Assembly: GCF_002379085.1 (NCBI RefSeq)
Contig: NZ_NBZW01000002.1
Coordinates: forward strand, 124,001 to 188,000
DNA from: Polaromonas sp. AET17H-212
GTDB lineage: Bacteria; Pseudomonadota; Gammaproteobacteria; Burkholderiales; Burkholderiaceae_C
Direction of reading: 5' to 3'
DNA length: 64,000 nt
The position numbers and the translations under genes are program-made. Shown one piece after another: positions 1 through 7,284 of this stretch. The number at the start of each line of letters is the position of its first letter. Position 1 is the stretch's first letter. A model generated the notes under the pieces. The model worked only from the letters and a program-made list of their open reading frames with translations. It made no database searches and was not told where the DNA came from.

Positions 1-155
1 ATATCGGCCCCGCCGAATCGCGCTGGGTGCCGGTGCGCTTGCAGATCGGCTACGGGTCGGCTGCGCCCGGATCGCACGCGATCGAGTTCAATGTCGGTGA
101 CGTTGCAGGCGAGAGCCATGTGAGCGAGAAGTCGATTTTCCTTGTCCCCCGATGA
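1..155 (+). CDS. ccoG: CcoG, cbb3 cytochrome oxidase accessory protein (C-terminal end only)
   Basis: Only the last ~50 codons are present, entering in the frame that starts at base 3 and stopping with TGA at 153-155. The visible residues form the C-terminal Ig-like domain typical of CcoG/FixG, ending SEKSIFLVPR, a very characteristic finish for this family. CcoG is a membrane ferredoxin-like protein thought to reduce copper for cbb3 oxidase assembly. The stop overlaps the next start (ATGA), so it is translationally coupled to the FixH-like gene. Identification rests on the tail and the neighbour; the ferredoxin part lies outside the window. Confidence 0.85.
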   Translation, partial: IGPAESRWVPVRLQIGYGSAAPGSHAIEFNVGDVAGESHVSEKSIFLVPR

Positions 156-472
156 TGGAGAGCAACATGAAGGAAAACAACATGAGCAGTGCCCAGGAAT
201 CGCAAGCGACACCCGCGCCCTGGTGGAAATTCGGCTACGTCTGGCTGGTGATTGCGGGTCCCGCTGTCGTGGTGGTGGCCGGCTTTGCCACGCTCTGGCT
301 TGCCCTGGCCAACCCGGAATCACTGGTGGCCGAGGACTATTACCGGCAAGGCATGGAGATCAACAAAACGCTCGCCGCAGAGAGGGAGAAATCCCTCATG
401 CCGGCCGTGCAGGGTCGCAACCACGCAGCCACGCCGCCTGGTGCCACGCCGGCGCCGGCCGGACAGCGCTGA
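152..472 (+). CDS. ccoH: FixH/CcoH-family protein
   Basis: A 106-residue protein with one membrane segment near residues 28-52 and the FixH-type stretch ESLVAEDYYRQGMEIN just after it. FixH/CcoH proteins are single-span factors needed for assembly of cbb3 cytochrome oxidase. Position directly behind ccoG, with a 4-base overlap, fits the usual ccoNOPGH order. The start is uncertain: ATG codons at 152, 155, 167 and 182 are all in frame, and the last has the best Shine-Dalgarno (AAGGA). The C-terminal 35 residues are Ala/Pro-rich and probably disordered. Confidence 0.8.
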   Translation: MMESNMKENNMSSAQESQATPAPWWKFGYVWLVIAGPAVVVVAGFATLWLALANPESLVAEDYYRQGMEINKTLAAEREKSLMPAVQGRNHAATPPGATPAPAGQR

Positions 473-495
473 ACCCCCTAAAGACGGAGACAGCC

Positions 496-777
496 ATGTG
501 GAACCAGAAACTGATGTGGATCGTGTGGCCCGCGTTCCTTGGTGCTTGCGCGCTTGAGCTGCTTGTCTTTGCGGTGGTCGATCCGGGTGACCTGCACTGG
601 TCTGGCCAGCCGCTGGGCCTTTCGCGGCAGGGCGTGTACACCGTGGCTTTTTTTGTATTCTGGATGGTGTGCATGGTGTCGAGTGCCTTGACCGCGCTGC
701 TGGGCATGTCATCCGCCGAGGTCAACCGCTGTCCCATCCCGACAGGCGATCGCCCGGACAGTTGCCGCCCGCGCTAA
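496..777 (+). CDS. small two-span membrane protein of the cco cluster
   Basis: A 93-residue protein with two hydrophobic segments (about residues 6-28 and 45-72) and a short polar Cys-containing tail. It follows the FixH-like gene by 23 bp, with GGAGA upstream of the ATG, so it is probably the last gene of the cbb3 maturation operon. No enzymatic motif is visible. I recognise it only as a small conserved membrane protein type seen after ccoGH in betaproteobacteria; the function is unknown. Confidence 0.65.
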   Translation: MWNQKLMWIVWPAFLGACALELLVFAVVDPGDLHWSGQPLGLSRQGVYTVAFFVFWMVCMVSSALTALLGMSSAEVNRCPIPTGDRPDSCRPR

Positions 778-813
778 CAGAGAGACGGGTAGTCTGGCGC
801 ATTTCAGAACGGC

Positions 814-1458
814 ATGGGCATGACCACCCTGTTCAAGGATCGCGCTGAAGCCGGTCGTGCATTGTCCGGCCATCTGCTGGCGTATGCGGGACGCGACGAT
901 GTCGTTGTGCTGGCCCTGGCACGTGGCGGCGTACCGGTTGCGTGGGAAGTGGCCCGCGCGCTGGTTGCTGAACTGGACTTGCTGGTTGTGCGAAAGCTGG
1001 GGGTGCCGAGCCGGCCCGATCTGGCTCTGGGCGCCATTGCCAGCGGCGGCGCAAGGTACATCGATCCCAAGGTGCTGGCTGCCAGCGGCCTGAGTCCGCA
1101 GCAACTCGAAGAGATCATCGCGACCGAGAGCCTTGAGCTGGCGCGCAGCGATGCGCTGTATCGCGGGTCACGGAAAGCTGCACGCATCGAAGATCGCACG
1201 GTCATTGTGGTGGACGACGGCCTGGCCACCGGGGCCTCGATGTGCGCTGCACTGATGGCTTTGCGAGCGGCCAAGCCAGCGTGGATTGTGGTGGCCGTGC
1301 CGGTCGCGCCTCCCGGTGCGCAGGAGTGGATCGGGACCGCGGCTGATGAATTTGTCTGCGCCCTGAGTCCGCCGGATTTCTGCGGTGTCGGGCACTGTTA
1401 CAGCGACTTCGGACCGGTGGGCGACGAGACGGTACGCACGCTACTGGCCGCATCCTGA
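814..1458 (+). CDS. phosphoribosyltransferase family protein
   Basis: A 214-residue type I phosphoribosyltransferase fold. The PRPP-binding loop VIVVDDGLATGAS lies near residues 130-142, preceded by the early ARGGVPVAWEVA segment and LVVRKLGVP (phosphate/ribose contacts). These stand-alone enzymes, often annotated as predicted phosphoribosyltransferases, occur beside universal stress protein and beta-CASP genes in anaerobic-stress regulons of proteobacteria; the base substrate is not known. No strong SD precedes the ATG, and ATG 820 is an alternative. It converges with the usp gene at 1497. No FNR-like box is visible upstream, so it may be expressed differently from the neighbouring stress genes. 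Confidence 0.85.
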   Translation: MGMTTLFKDRAEAGRALSGHLLAYAGRDDVVVLALARGGVPVAWEVARALVAELDLLVVRKLGVPSRPDLALGAIASGGARYIDPKVLAASGLSPQQLEEIIATESLELARSDALYRGSRKAARIEDRTVIVVDDGLATGASMCAALMALRAAKPAWIVVAVPVAPPGAQEWIGTAADEFVCALSPPDFCGVGHCYSDFGPVGDETVRTLLAAS

Positions 1459-1496
1459 GGGCGCCCTGCTACGCCAGCCGGGTATTTTTGCCCGCC

Positions 1497-1967
1497 TCAG
1501 TGGTCGGCTGGCTTGTTGTCCGTCTCCGCGCGGATCACCAGCACCGGCACCGGGGCGAGCCGGATGACCTGTTCGGCACCGCTGCCCAGCAACATCCGAC
1601 CGACGCCGCGCCGGCCATGGGTACCGACGACCACCAGGTCGGCTTTCCATTGCCTGGCGGCCTCGGCGACTGCCTCGGCGAGTCGCTCCCCCAGATTGTC
1701 GAAAAGCACCGTGTCCGCCTCCACGCCAGCAGCCTGGGCAATGGCCATGGCGTTATCAAGGATCTGCATCCCGGAGTCGCGCATGATCCGGGTCAGATCA
1801 CCCGAATAGCCGCCAAACTGTTCATAACCGGTCAGGTAGCTCAGTTCTTCCAGCACATGAACAAGCCGCACCCGGCCGCCAGCATCCCTGGCGAGCTGCA
1901 ACGCCGCTGTCAGGGCCTTGTTGGAGGTATCGCTCCCGTCGACGGGAACAAGTATCCGTTGGTACAT
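1497..1967 (-). CDS. universal stress protein, UspA family (ATP-binding type)
   Basis: A 156-residue single Usp domain. It begins MYQRILVPVDGSDTS (first strand and Asp) and contains the nucleotide-binding signature G-x2-G-x9-G-S in GTHGRRGVGRMLLGS near residues 117-131, so it is of the ATP-binding class. The start at 1967 is chosen because AGGAG lies 8 bases upstream; the longer in-frame extension to 2045 runs through the putative FNR box. It is closely similar in sequence and identical in length to the Usp at 41483-41953, so the two are probably paralogues. An FNR-like site 65 bp upstream suggests induction at low oxygen. Confidence 0.92.
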   Translation of the reverse strand: MYQRILVPVDGSDTSNKALTAALQLARDAGGRVRLVHVLEELSYLTGYEQFGGYSGDLTRIMRDSGMQILDNAMAIAQAAGVEADTVLFDNLGERLAEAVAEAARQWKADLVVVGTHGRRGVGRMLLGSGAEQVIRLAPVPVLVIRAETDNKPADH

Positions 1968-2031
1968 ATTCGACTCCTGGAAGGATGCAGTGAAGCGGAA
2001 CCCAGTGTGTCGCGAGGGCGGGGGAAACCCA

Positions 2032-2045
2032 TTGATGTGGGTCAA
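2032..2045 (-). promoter_or_regulatory. FNR/ANR-like box upstream of usp
   Basis: TTGAT-GTGG-GTCAA, a full match to the TTGAY-N4-RTCAA consensus. Its centre (2038.5) lies 41.5 bp upstream of a predicted start point near 1997. A weak -10-like CACACT ends at 2004, giving a 30-nt leader before the usp ATG. The IS insertion at 2094 leaves this box intact. Confidence 0.7.
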
Positions 2046-2084
2046 CGGCCTTTGATCCGGGATCTGGCTACGAGGCTATTGATA

Positions 2085-2093
2085 ATTAGGTAT
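2085..2093. repeat. target-site duplication, left copy
   Basis: ATTAGGTAT directly abuts the left inverted repeat of the insertion sequence and is repeated exactly at 3422-3430. A 9-bp duplication fits the IS4 family. Confidence 0.95.
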
Positions 2094-2110
2094 CACTGCT
2101 GTCCGGTTAA
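2094..2110 (+). repeat. IS terminal inverted repeat, left
   Basis: CACTGCTGTCCGGTTAA; differs from the right repeat at one position. Confidence 0.93.
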
Positions 2111-2238
2111 ATGATATGCGCCGAGCCGGAGATCAAGCATTGGCGCGGCCTGTAGACTGATTTTGTTTGGTGCCGACTTGAACTTCTCTTGCCAAAAACC
2201 GAGTACTTTCCCGGGGTTGACTTCTCCGGGGAATGCAC

Positions 2239-3408
2239 ATGTATGTTGGAAAGACCCTGTTCGCCCAGGTCATGGAGTTCGTGCCGTGGACGAGCTTTGC
2301 TCGCATCGTGCATCGGTATCGAGGCAACGCGGGCGTGCGCGCCCTGTCGTGCGCCGAGCAGTTCCGCGCAATGGCCTTCGCGCAGCTGACTTGGCGCGAG
2401 AGCCTGCGCGACATCGAGGTCAGCCTGTCGGCCAACGCCTCCAAGCTGTACGCGATGGGCTTTCGCGTAGCGGTCAAGCGCTCCACGCTGGCCGACGCCA
2501 ACGAATCGCGCGACTGGCGCATCTGGTTCGATCTGGCCGCCTTGCTGATCCGCCGCGCGCGCAAGCTGTACGCAAGCGACTCGCTCGGTGTCGAGTTGGA
2601 CAACACGGTTTATGCCCTGGACTCCACCACCATCGATTTGTGCCTGTCCCTGTTCGACTGGGCGCCGTTTCGCTCGACCAAGGCGGCCATCAAACTGCAC
2701 ACGTTGCTGGACCTGCGCGGCTCTATTCCGGCGTTCATCCACATCAGCGACGGCAAGCTGCACGATGTGAACGTGCTGGACATGCTCAGCTTGGAGGCCG
2801 GCGCCTTCTACGTGATGGATCGCGGCTATGTGGACTTCGAGCGCTTGTACACCCTGCATCAGGCCGGTGCCTTCTTCGTGACGCGCGCCAAGTCGCCGAT
2901 GGACGCACGACGGGTCTACTCGGCGCCTGTCGATCGCGACACGGGTGTGATCTGCGACCAACGCGTTATGCTCAATGGCTACTATTCGGCCAAGAAGTAT
3001 CCCGAGCATCTGCGGCGCATTCGCTTCAAGGATCCCGAGTCGGGCAAGACGCTGGTCTTCCTGACCAACAACACCGCTCTGCCAGCGTTGACGATCTGCG
3101 CGCTCTACAAGAGCCGCTGGCAAGTTGAACTGTTCTTCAAGTGGATCAAGCAGCACCTGCGCATCAAAAAATTTCTGGGCACCAGCGAGAACGCGGTGAA
3201 GACGCAGGTGTGGTGCGCCGTGGCTACCTACGTGCTGATTGCCATCGTCAAAAAGGAGCTTCAACTCAATGCCTCGCTTTACACATGTCTACAGATCCTG
3301 TCGGTCTCGGTCTTCGAGAAAACCCAGCTTTCATGCGCCTTGCAGCCCGATAACTCTGGAACCGAACTACCAACCGACACTAACCAATTGATTTTGTTCA
3401 ACTTTTAA
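2239..3408 (+). CDS. IS4-family transposase
   Basis: A 389-residue DDE transposase. The first catalytic Asp lies in ALDSTTID, the second in VMDRGYVDF, and the IS4 signature Y-x2-R-x3-E-x6-K is seen as YKSRWQVELFFKWIK, which carries the catalytic Glu. The start at 2239 (MYVGKTL) is favoured over 2233 because conserved relatives begin this way. The gene spans nearly the whole element, and its stop codon overlaps the right inverted repeat. There is no frameshift, so it looks functional. The N-terminal part resembles the DUF4372 segment found in many IS4 members. Confidence 0.95.
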   Translation: MYVGKTLFAQVMEFVPWTSFARIVHRYRGNAGVRALSCAEQFRAMAFAQLTWRESLRDIEVSLSANASKLYAMGFRVAVKRSTLADANESRDWRIWFDLAALLIRRARKLYASDSLGVELDNTVYALDSTTIDLCLSLFDWAPFRSTKAAIKLHTLLDLRGSIPAFIHISDGKLHDVNVLDMLSLEAGAFYVMDRGYVDFERLYTLHQAGAFFVTRAKSPMDARRVYSAPVDRDTGVICDQRVMLNGYYSAKKYPEHLRRIRFKDPESGKTLVFLTNNTALPALTICALYKSRWQVELFFKWIKQHLRIKKFLGTSENAVKTQVWCAVATYVLIAIVKKELQLNASLYTCLQILSVSVFEKTQLSCALQPDNSGTELPTDTNQLILFNF

Positions 3409-3421
3409 CCGGACAGTAGTG
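3405..3421 (-). repeat. IS terminal inverted repeat, right
   Basis: TTAACCGGACAGTAGTG; overlaps the transposase stop codon. Confidence 0.93.
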
Positions 3422-3430
3422 ATTAGGTAT
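3422..3430. repeat. target-site duplication, right copy
   Basis: Exact second copy of ATTAGGTAT following the right inverted repeat. Confidence 0.95.
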
Positions 3431-3493
3431 AAAGTTTTACTGTCCGCATTCTGGCTAAAAAATGAATACTTTTAGTCATTGCTACACTGTGGT

Positions 3494-4963
3494 ATGGATT
3501 TTTCTCCTATCGGTCGCCTGGACACAGCCTCACTGGCTGACAACCCCGGCAGCGCAGCAGCGCTGCTGGCGGGGGTGCTTGACTCGGCCATGGATGCCAT
3601 CATCACGGTGGATGAGCAGCAAAAGATCATTCTTTACAACCGGGCGGCCGAAAAAATCTTCGGATGGCCGCAGCAGGATGTCATGCACCAGTCCCTGCAA
3701 AGGTTGATTCCCGGCCGTTTCCGGCAAGAGCACGCCGGACATGTTGAACGCTTCGGAACCACCGGCGTGACATCAAGGCGCATGGGCACGCGCAATGTGG
3801 TTTATGGCCTGCGGGCCAATGGGGAGGAGTTTCCCCTGGACGCGTCGATTTCTCAGCTTGATACGCCGGGCGGGAAGCTGTTCACGGTGATCCTGCGCGA
3901 CATCACCGGCCGGTTGCTGGCGGAAGACGAGCACGCGCGGCTCGCGGCCCTGCTGGACTCCGCGATGGACGGAATCATCACCGTGAACGACGAGCAGCAC
4001 ATCGTGATGTACAACCGCGCGGCTGAAAAAATCTTTGGCTGGCCGAGCGGACAGGCCCTGGGCCAGCCGCTGGGCGAACTCATCCCCGAACGCTTTCGCG
4101 CCGGTCACTGTGAACATATCCGCCGGTTTGCGGCAACCGGCGTCACTTCCCGGCGCATGGGTGACGGCTCCGTGATTTACGGGGTGCGTGCCAACGGGGA
4201 GGAGTTCCCGATGGACGCTTCGATCTCACAACTCGACACGGCCGACGGAAAACTCTACACCGTGATCCTGCGCGATGTGAGCGAGCGGGTCCGGGCCCAG
4301 GAGGAGCGAAGTGCCTTTGCGGCTGCCGTGAATGCCGCGCGTGAGGAGGAAAAGACCCGGGTGGCGCGCGAGTTGCACGACGAGCTGGCGCAATCGCTGA
4401 CGGCGCTGAAGATGGACACCATCTGGGTGCGCGACCACACGCTGACCGCGCCCGAAATGGCCACCGCCAAACTGACGGACATGCTGGCGATGGTGGACGG
4501 CATGGTGGCTTCCACGCGCCGTATCGCGGCGGACTTGCGGCCGCTGTTGCTGGACGACCTGGGCCTGCTGGCCGCCATCGAGTGGCTGGTCCACAGCTTC
4601 AGCCAGCGCACATGCGTGGCTTGCACCCTCTCGGCCGACGATGACCTGGAGCTGCAGGAGCCTTATGCCACTGCCGTTTTCCGCATTGTCCAGGAGGCGC
4701 TGGCCAACGTCGCCAAACACGCCGGGGCGACCGAAGTCGCCGTGGCCATCGGCAGCCTGCCGGGCGAGATCACGCTGTCGGTGCGCGACAACGGCAGGGG
4801 CTTTGTGACCGGGATGCCGCGCAAGCCGCAGTCGCTGGGGCTGATGGGTTTGCACGAGCGGGCGCAACTGCTCAACGGACGCGTCAGCATCGACAGTGCG
4901 CCCGGACAGGGCACAAGCGTCGGCGTGACCATTCCGCTGCCCGAAGCGGAGGCCGCTCCGTGA
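3494..4963 (+). CDS. two-PAS sensor histidine kinase (NarX/HisKA_3 type)
   Basis: A 489-residue soluble sensor with no membrane segment. Two closely similar PAS domains stand in tandem (about residues 15-140 and 140-265); each carries the IITV..YNRAAEKIFGWP pattern and RRMG...YG.RANGEEFP.DASISQLDT, showing an internal duplication. A HisKA_3 domain follows (ARELHDELAQSL, phospho-His near residue 290), then an HATPase_c domain with DNGRGF and LGLMGLHERA. It is coupled by a GTGA overlap to the response regulator and so forms a two-component pair. The PAS repeats suggest an intracellular redox or oxygen cue, but no ligand residue is provable. ATG 3494 was chosen over TTG 3479; TACACT lies 5 bases before the ATG and no SD is visible. 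Confidence 0.9.
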   Translation: MDFSPIGRLDTASLADNPGSAAALLAGVLDSAMDAIITVDEQQKIILYNRAAEKIFGWPQQDVMHQSLQRLIPGRFRQEHAGHVERFGTTGVTSRRMGTRNVVYGLRANGEEFPLDASISQLDTPGGKLFTVILRDITGRLLAEDEHARLAALLDSAMDGIITVNDEQHIVMYNRAAEKIFGWPSGQALGQPLGELIPERFRAGHCEHIRRFAATGVTSRRMGDGSVIYGVRANGEEFPMDASISQLDTADGKLYTVILRDVSERVRAQEERSAFAAAVNAAREEEKTRVARELHDELAQSLTALKMDTIWVRDHTLTAPEMATAKLTDMLAMVDGMVASTRRIAADLRPLLLDDLGLLAAIEWLVHSFSQRTCVACTLSADDDLELQEPYATAVFRIVQEALANVAKHAGATEVAVAIGSLPGEITLSVRDNGRGFVTGMPRKPQSLGLMGLHERAQLLNGRVSIDSAPGQGTSVGVTIPLPEAEAAP

Positions 4964-5604
4964 TCAGGATCGTGATCGCCGACGACCACGCTATTGTTCG
5001 CGAAGGGCTCAAACGCATCGTTTCTTCGGTGAATGGCCTGCAGGTGGTGGGTGAGGCGGCCAACGGAGCCGAAGTCATGCAGCGGGTGCGTGAGTCCGAG
5101 TTTGATGTGCTGGTGCTGGACCTGTCCATGCCGGGCCGCAGCGGCATGGAACTGATCAAGCTGGTGCGCAGCGAAAAACCAAAGGTGCGGATTCTGGTGC
5201 TCAGCATGCACCAGGAGCTTCAGTATGCCGTGCGTGCCATCAAGTCCGGCGCCAGCGGCTACCTGACCAAGGAGAGCGCGCCGGGGCAACTGGAGCAGGC
5301 CATCCGCAAGATCGCTGCCGGCGGCGCCTTCATCAGCGCCGAAGTCGCCGAGCAGCTTGCCCTGAGTGCCATGCCGGGTGGCACCTCGGCGCCGCACGAG
5401 TCGCTGTCGAACCGCGAATTCGAGGTGTTCCGCCTGATTGCTGCCGGTGTTTCCGTGACGGACATTGCCGCGCGCCTGAAACTTTCGGTCAAGACCATCA
5501 GCACCCACAAGGCCAACCTGATGCAGAAGATGGGCCTGCAAAACCAGAGCGAGCTGATCCGTTATGCCATCAAGCACGGGGTGTCGGAGCCGCTGGAGCC
5601 CTGA
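4960..5604 (+). CDS. NarL/FixJ-family response regulator
   Basis: A 214-residue regulator. The N-terminal receiver has DD at residues 8-9, phospho-acceptor Asp54 in VLVLDLSMPG, and Lys in YLTKESA. The C-terminal LuxR-type helix-turn-helix (about 148-205) contains LSNREFEVFRLIAAG and VKTISTHKANLMQKMG. It starts with GTG overlapping the kinase stop (GTGA), which implies coupled translation with its cognate kinase. Targets are not evident from the window. A long palindrome begins at its stop codon and may terminate the transcript. Confidence 0.93.
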   Translation: MIRIVIADDHAIVREGLKRIVSSVNGLQVVGEAANGAEVMQRVRESEFDVLVLDLSMPGRSGMELIKLVRSEKPKVRILVLSMHQELQYAVRAIKSGASGYLTKESAPGQLEQAIRKIAAGGAFISAEVAEQLALSAMPGGTSAPHESLSNREFEVFRLIAAGVSVTDIAARLKLSVKTISTHKANLMQKMGLQNQSELIRYAIKHGVSEPLEP

Positions 5605-5767
5605 GAGGCTGAGAGTCTTTTGTTCCTACCCGCTTATCACGCCAAAACGCACCCACTCATCGTTGCAAATGCGCGCCATAGCCCGAGCTATGGCTGTGCT
5701 TTGCGCCTCGATTGGGCACGTTTTGACGCGCTACTCGGGCACGACCAACAAACTCTCAGCCTCTGAG
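5601..5767. repeat. long interrupted palindrome (about 167 bp)
   Basis: Nested inverted repeats: GAGGCTGAGAGT at 5605-5616 pairs with ACTCTCAGCCTC at 5752-5763. Inside these, CGCCAAAACGCACCC pairs with GGGCACGTTTTGACG, then GCAAA with TTTGC, and finally CCATAGC with GCTATGG around a CCGA loop. The whole stretch can fold into one long imperfect hairpin starting at the response-regulator stop codon. It looks like a mobile palindromic element or strong terminator; no second copy is in the window. Confidence 0.8.
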
Positions 5768-5785
5768 CCCGCTCATGACCGGCGC

Positions 5786-5799
5786 TTGACCTTCGTCAA
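5786..5799 (+). promoter_or_regulatory. FNR/ANR-like box upstream of the double-Usp gene
   Basis: TTGAC-CTTC-GTCAA, a perfect inverted repeat in its arms. A -10-like TAAGGT starts at 5822, 29.5 bp from the box centre. The predicted start near 5834 gives a ~25-nt leader containing AAGGAG before ATG 5859. Confidence 0.75.
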
Positions 5800-5858
5800 G
5801 CTGCTGCCGGCGCCTGTCCCCTAAGGTGGCGGGATCGCAATGACCAAGGAGCCGGCCC

Positions 5859-6698
5859 ATGAAAACAACCTTCACGCAGCTGCTCGTTCATCTGGACGCT
5901 TCGCCGCAGGCCGCGCAACGGCTCGAGGCGGCGTGCCGCATCGGTCAGTCCCACGCTGCGGCCGTGACCGGCCTTTACGCCGTGACACCCAGTTTCGTGG
6001 CGTTGCCCTTCGCGCCCGAGGTCGGTCCGGGCGTGGCGTCGGCCTTGCGCGAGATTGATGACGAGTTGCGTACGCGCGCCCGCGCCGCGTTCGACCGCGT
6101 GCTGGCCAAGCCCGGCATGCAGGCCGCCTGGGCCGAAGTGGGCGACGACCCCATCATCGGCGTCTTTGCCCAGCAGGCCCTGTACGCGGACTTGCTGGTG
6201 CTCGGTCAGCACGATCCGGCCAGCACACCGGCGACCGGGGTGCCGGTCGATTTTGCCGAGTCCGTGATGGTTGCCAGCGGCAAACCGGCCTTGATCCTGC
6301 CCTACATCGGTGTGTCATCGTCCATCGGCGACACCGTGGTGCTTGCCTGGAAACCGACGCGCGAGGCGGCGCGGGCGGTCAGCGCTGCGCTGCCCTTGCT
6401 GCAGCGGGCCAGGCGCGTGCACGTCCTTTCCTGGTCAGGCGCGGACGAGGCGGTGAGCGGCCAGCGGCTGGACCTGGACAGTTATCTCAAACTGCACGGC
6501 GTGGAAGCGACCTGGCACCGCGAGACAGGAGAGCCCGAGTTGCTCGGTGAGTTGCTGCTGTCGCGCGCCTTCGACCTGGAGGCCGACCTGCTGGTGATGG
6601 GGTGCTACGGCCACAGCCGCGCGCGGGAATGGGTGCTGGGCGGCACGTCCCGCACGGTGTTGCAGTCCATGACCCTGCCGGTGCTCATGGCGCACTGA
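5859..6698 (+). CDS. tandem-domain universal stress protein
   Basis: A 279-residue protein made of two Usp domains (about 1-145 and 150-279). The C-terminal domain keeps the nucleotide-binding pattern in GCYGHSRAREWVLGG; the N-terminal domain is degenerate at the same place (GQHDPASTP). Double Usp proteins of this kind are commonly part of FNR/ANR regulons in beta- and gammaproteobacteria. It has a good SD (AAGGAG, 9 bases before ATG) and an FNR-like box at 5786. It stands alone, between the long palindrome and the stand-alone receiver gene. Confidence 0.92.
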   Translation: MKTTFTQLLVHLDASPQAAQRLEAACRIGQSHAAAVTGLYAVTPSFVALPFAPEVGPGVASALREIDDELRTRARAAFDRVLAKPGMQAAWAEVGDDPIIGVFAQQALYADLLVLGQHDPASTPATGVPVDFAESVMVASGKPALILPYIGVSSSIGDTVVLAWKPTREAARAVSAALPLLQRARRVHVLSWSGADEAVSGQRLDLDSYLKLHGVEATWHRETGEPELLGELLLSRAFDLEADLLVMGCYGHSRAREWVLGGTSRTVLQSMTLPVLMAH

Positions 6699-6868
6699 CG
6701 GAGCGGGTACGGCTGGACGCTTGGGACCGGCGGTGACCGGGGCGTTTTTGTGCTCGGACTATTCCTAGACGGCATAGGAGCTCGGGCCTTCCGAATCCGG
6801 ACTACTCCGAGGCGTGCATTCAGCCGCTGCCTATGGCCGCAAGGCCCGGTCGCGGTCACAGTAGGGTC

Positions 6869-7258
6869 ATGCTTTCAAACCAGGCCCCCCTCAAGGTTTT
6901 TATCGTTGATGACTCCGTCCTGATCCGGGACCGCGTCGCTGCCATGCTCGAAGCCAGCGCGATGAGCGTCGTGGGGCGAGCCGCCACGCCGCAGGATGCA
7001 ATCGACGGCATCCTGGAGGCGTCGCCCGATGTGGTGGTGCTGGACGTCCAGCTCGACGGCGGTTCCGGCCTGCAGGTTCTGCGCGCCGTCCGCCAGGCCG
7101 CACCGGACATCGCCTTTGTGGTGTTCAGCAGCAATTCTGGCCCCGCCTACCGTAAACGTTATTTCGGGGAGGGCGCTGAAGCTTTCCTTGACAAAAACAC
7201 CGAATTTGATCAGCTCGTGCAGACCGTGGCGAAAGCCTCCCGGTATGTCGCGTGCTGA
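6869..7258 (+). CDS. single-domain response regulator (CheY-like receiver)
   Basis: A 129-residue receiver domain with DD at 14-15, phospho-acceptor Asp59 in VVVLDVQLDGG, and Lys in FLDKN near residue 109; there is no output domain. The start at 6869 (preceded by AGTAGGG) keeps the protein at normal receiver length; ATG 6833 would add 12 residues. Its nearest neighbour is the Fnr regulator gene starting 26 bp downstream, so the two are probably cotranscribed. Its kinase is unknown; the PAS kinase at 3494 is the closest candidate. Confidence 0.88.
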   Translation: MLSNQAPLKVFIVDDSVLIRDRVAAMLEASAMSVVGRAATPQDAIDGILEASPDVVVLDVQLDGGSGLQVLRAVRQAAPDIAFVVFSSNSGPAYRKRYFGEGAEAFLDKNTEFDQLVQTVAKASRYVAC

Positions 7259-7284
7259 CGCCTGAGTCACCCAAGGAGGACCCC

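Larger units (their letters stand above)
2094..3421 (+). mobile_element. complete IS4-family insertion sequence (1328 bp)
   Basis: The element is bounded by 17-bp terminal inverted repeats, CACTGCTGTCCGGTTAA at 2094-2110 and the complement of TTAACCGGACAGTAGTG at 3405-3421, matching at 16 of 17 positions. It is flanked by a perfect 9-bp duplication of ATTAGGTAT and carries one intact transposase gene. Perfect duplication and an unbroken gene point to a fairly recent insertion. It sits between the usp gene and the histidine kinase gene and does not interrupt a coding sequence. Confidence 0.95.
3405..3433 (+). promoter_or_regulatory. possible hybrid promoter at the IS right end
   Basis: TTAACC inside the right inverted repeat (3405-3410) is spaced 17 bp from TATAAA (3428-3433), which spans the target duplication and flanking DNA. 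It reads toward the histidine kinase gene. The elements match sigma-70 consensus at 4/6 and 5/6 positions. This is an inference from spacing only. Confidence 0.4.

Noticed and set aside
5564..5824. An 86-codon frame over the palindrome after the response regulator
   Set aside because: It lies almost wholly within the nested inverted repeat, so the open frame is a by-product of the repeat.
6699..6868. An FNR box in front of the receiver-fnr1-cbpA group
   Set aside because: No sequence resembling TTGAT-N4-ATCAA could be found in this interval, so copy 1 of fnr does not look autoregulated.
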